From CANJSG01 sp038203875 (GTDB lineage: Bacteria > Verrucomicrobiota > Verrucomicrobiia > Limisphaerales > CANJSG01), in the NCBI GenBank assembly GCA_038203875.1, contig JBBRDN010000231.1, positions 1-5,852 of the forward strand: 5,852 nucleotides of DNA, read 5' to 3'. The position numbers and the translations under genes were made by a program. The notes beneath the pieces were generated by a model, which saw nothing but the letters and a program-made list of their open reading frames with translations, was not told the origin of the DNA and made no database searches. Of the stretch, positions 5,442-5,852 are shown piece after piece. The number at the start of each line of letters is the position of its first letter. The first letter of the stretch is position 1.

Positions 5442-5852
5442 GGAGTTTGCTTGGAATTGTGGGCCTCGGCGGACGGAGTCGCCGGTTTCTGGTCCCGGTG
5501 GGAGGTGTTCGGGGCGGTCCGGCGTTGTTGGAAAGGGGCCGATTCGAGGACGCCGATGAGCAGCGTGGAGAAGCGGCCGTTGTCCTTGTCCAGCTTCCCG
5601 GCGATCGCATCGACCGTCGGCACGTCGTAGTATTCGACGCCCCGACCGAGGATGTAGGTCATGAGCTTCTCCGTCAGGGTCCGGTAGAATTCCATGCGAT
5701 GCTTTTCGACCAGCGCCTGCTTGAGGTCGCCGACGCCCGAGAATTTTTCACCCGTGGCGAGCTCGCCCGACGGATCGATCTTCTGGCCGGACTCATACGC
5801 GCGCACGCGGCCGAACGCATTGAAGCCCTCCAGCGCCAGGCCGGGCGGATCC
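5438..5852 (-). CDS. DUF1592-family planctomycete-type cytochrome protein, C-terminal part (DUF1588 end + DUF1585)
   Basis: Only the last 137 residues are in the window; the 5' part lies beyond the right edge, and the reading frame stays open to the edge. The visible protein opens with DPPGLALEGFNAFGRVR, the usual end of DUF1588 (consensus like DPxGFALExFDxxGRxR). It continues through KIDPSGEL and then a DUF1585 block, roughly residues 50-110, with FYRTLTEKLMTYILGRGVEYYD and a final LIGVLESAPFQ. These blocks are the C-terminus of large exported proteins that usually carry a cytochrome c domain at the N-terminus, followed by DUF1587, DUF1592, DUF1588 and DUF1585. Their biochemical role is not established. 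A short polar, proline-containing tail of about 25 residues follows the last conserved block. A GTG at 5806 is an internal valine codon, not a start, because homology continues upstream. The stop codon overlaps the start of the DUF1552 gene by 4 bp, matching the known pairing of these two families. Confidence 0.9.
   Translation of the reverse strand, partial: DPPGLALEGFNAFGRVRAYESGQKIDPSGELATGEKFSGVGDLKQALVEKHRMEFYRTLTEKLMTYILGRGVEYYDVPTVDAIAGKLDKDNGRFSTLLIGVLESAPFQQRRTAPNTSHRDQKPATPSAEAHNSKQTP

Noticed and set aside
4161..5630. Plus-strand open frame of 489 codons opposite the DUF1552 gene
   Set aside because: Same reason: a shadow of a well-supported gene, low-complexity composition and no recognisable motif.
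5847..5852. GGATCC at the very end, suggesting a BamHI cloning boundary
   Set aside because: Another GGATCC lies inside the window at 4376-4381, so this is not a complete BamHI fragment, and the site may end the window by chance; no vector sequence is visible.
1..5852. The two end fragments being halves of one gene on a circular molecule
   Set aside because: Orientation would permit N-terminal then C-terminal order, but the two parts sum to only about 378 residues and lack the DUF1592 region and most of DUF1588, so joining the ends would not give a normal family member. Two separate genes are simpler.

Overview
The window is about 5.85 kb of GC-rich DNA. It looks like the inside of one bacterial operon read entirely on the minus strand. 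All six genes point the same way. They overlap by 4 bp or are separated by only 16-40 bp, and together they fill almost every base. Both end genes run off the window, so neither the promoter nor the terminator of the operon is visible. No RNA gene, mobile element, CRISPR array or long non-coding stretch was seen.

In transcription order (right to left) the layout is: (1) the C-terminal end of a DUF1588/DUF1585-type planctomycete-style cytochrome protein (5438-5852); (2) a Tat-exported DUF1552 protein with an HxxSHH motif (4044-5441); (3) a secreted esterase of the esterase D / feruloyl esterase superfamily (2927-4027); (4) a second, larger esterase of that superfamily with an N-terminal immunoglobulin-like E-set domain (1612-2886); (5) a secreted SGNH-type acetylesterase of the CE6 / sialate O-acetylesterase group (720-1592); (6) the N-terminal end of another cytochrome protein, with a CxxCH haem site and a DUF1587 motif (1-723). 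The last gene has no stop inside the window and was read directly from the reverse strand.

Paired DUF1592-family cytochrome and DUF1552 genes are typical of Planctomycetes, Verrucomicrobia, Acidobacteria and some Myxobacteria. The high GC, the secreted esterases and the absence of Shine-Dalgarno motifs fit a Verrucomicrobia (for example Opitutus-like) or Acidobacteria member best. This is inference, because no taxonomic marker gene is present.

All five proteins whose N-terminus is visible carry export signals, so the operon product probably works in the periplasm or outside the cell. Three esterases that could remove acetyl and feruloyl-type groups from plant or algal polysaccharide sit between two haem-protein genes and next to a DUF1552 gene. 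The most interesting reading is a combined de-esterification and redox system for decorated polysaccharide. The esterase part rests on clear motifs. The role of the cytochrome/DUF1552 pair is not established and is offered as a hypothesis.
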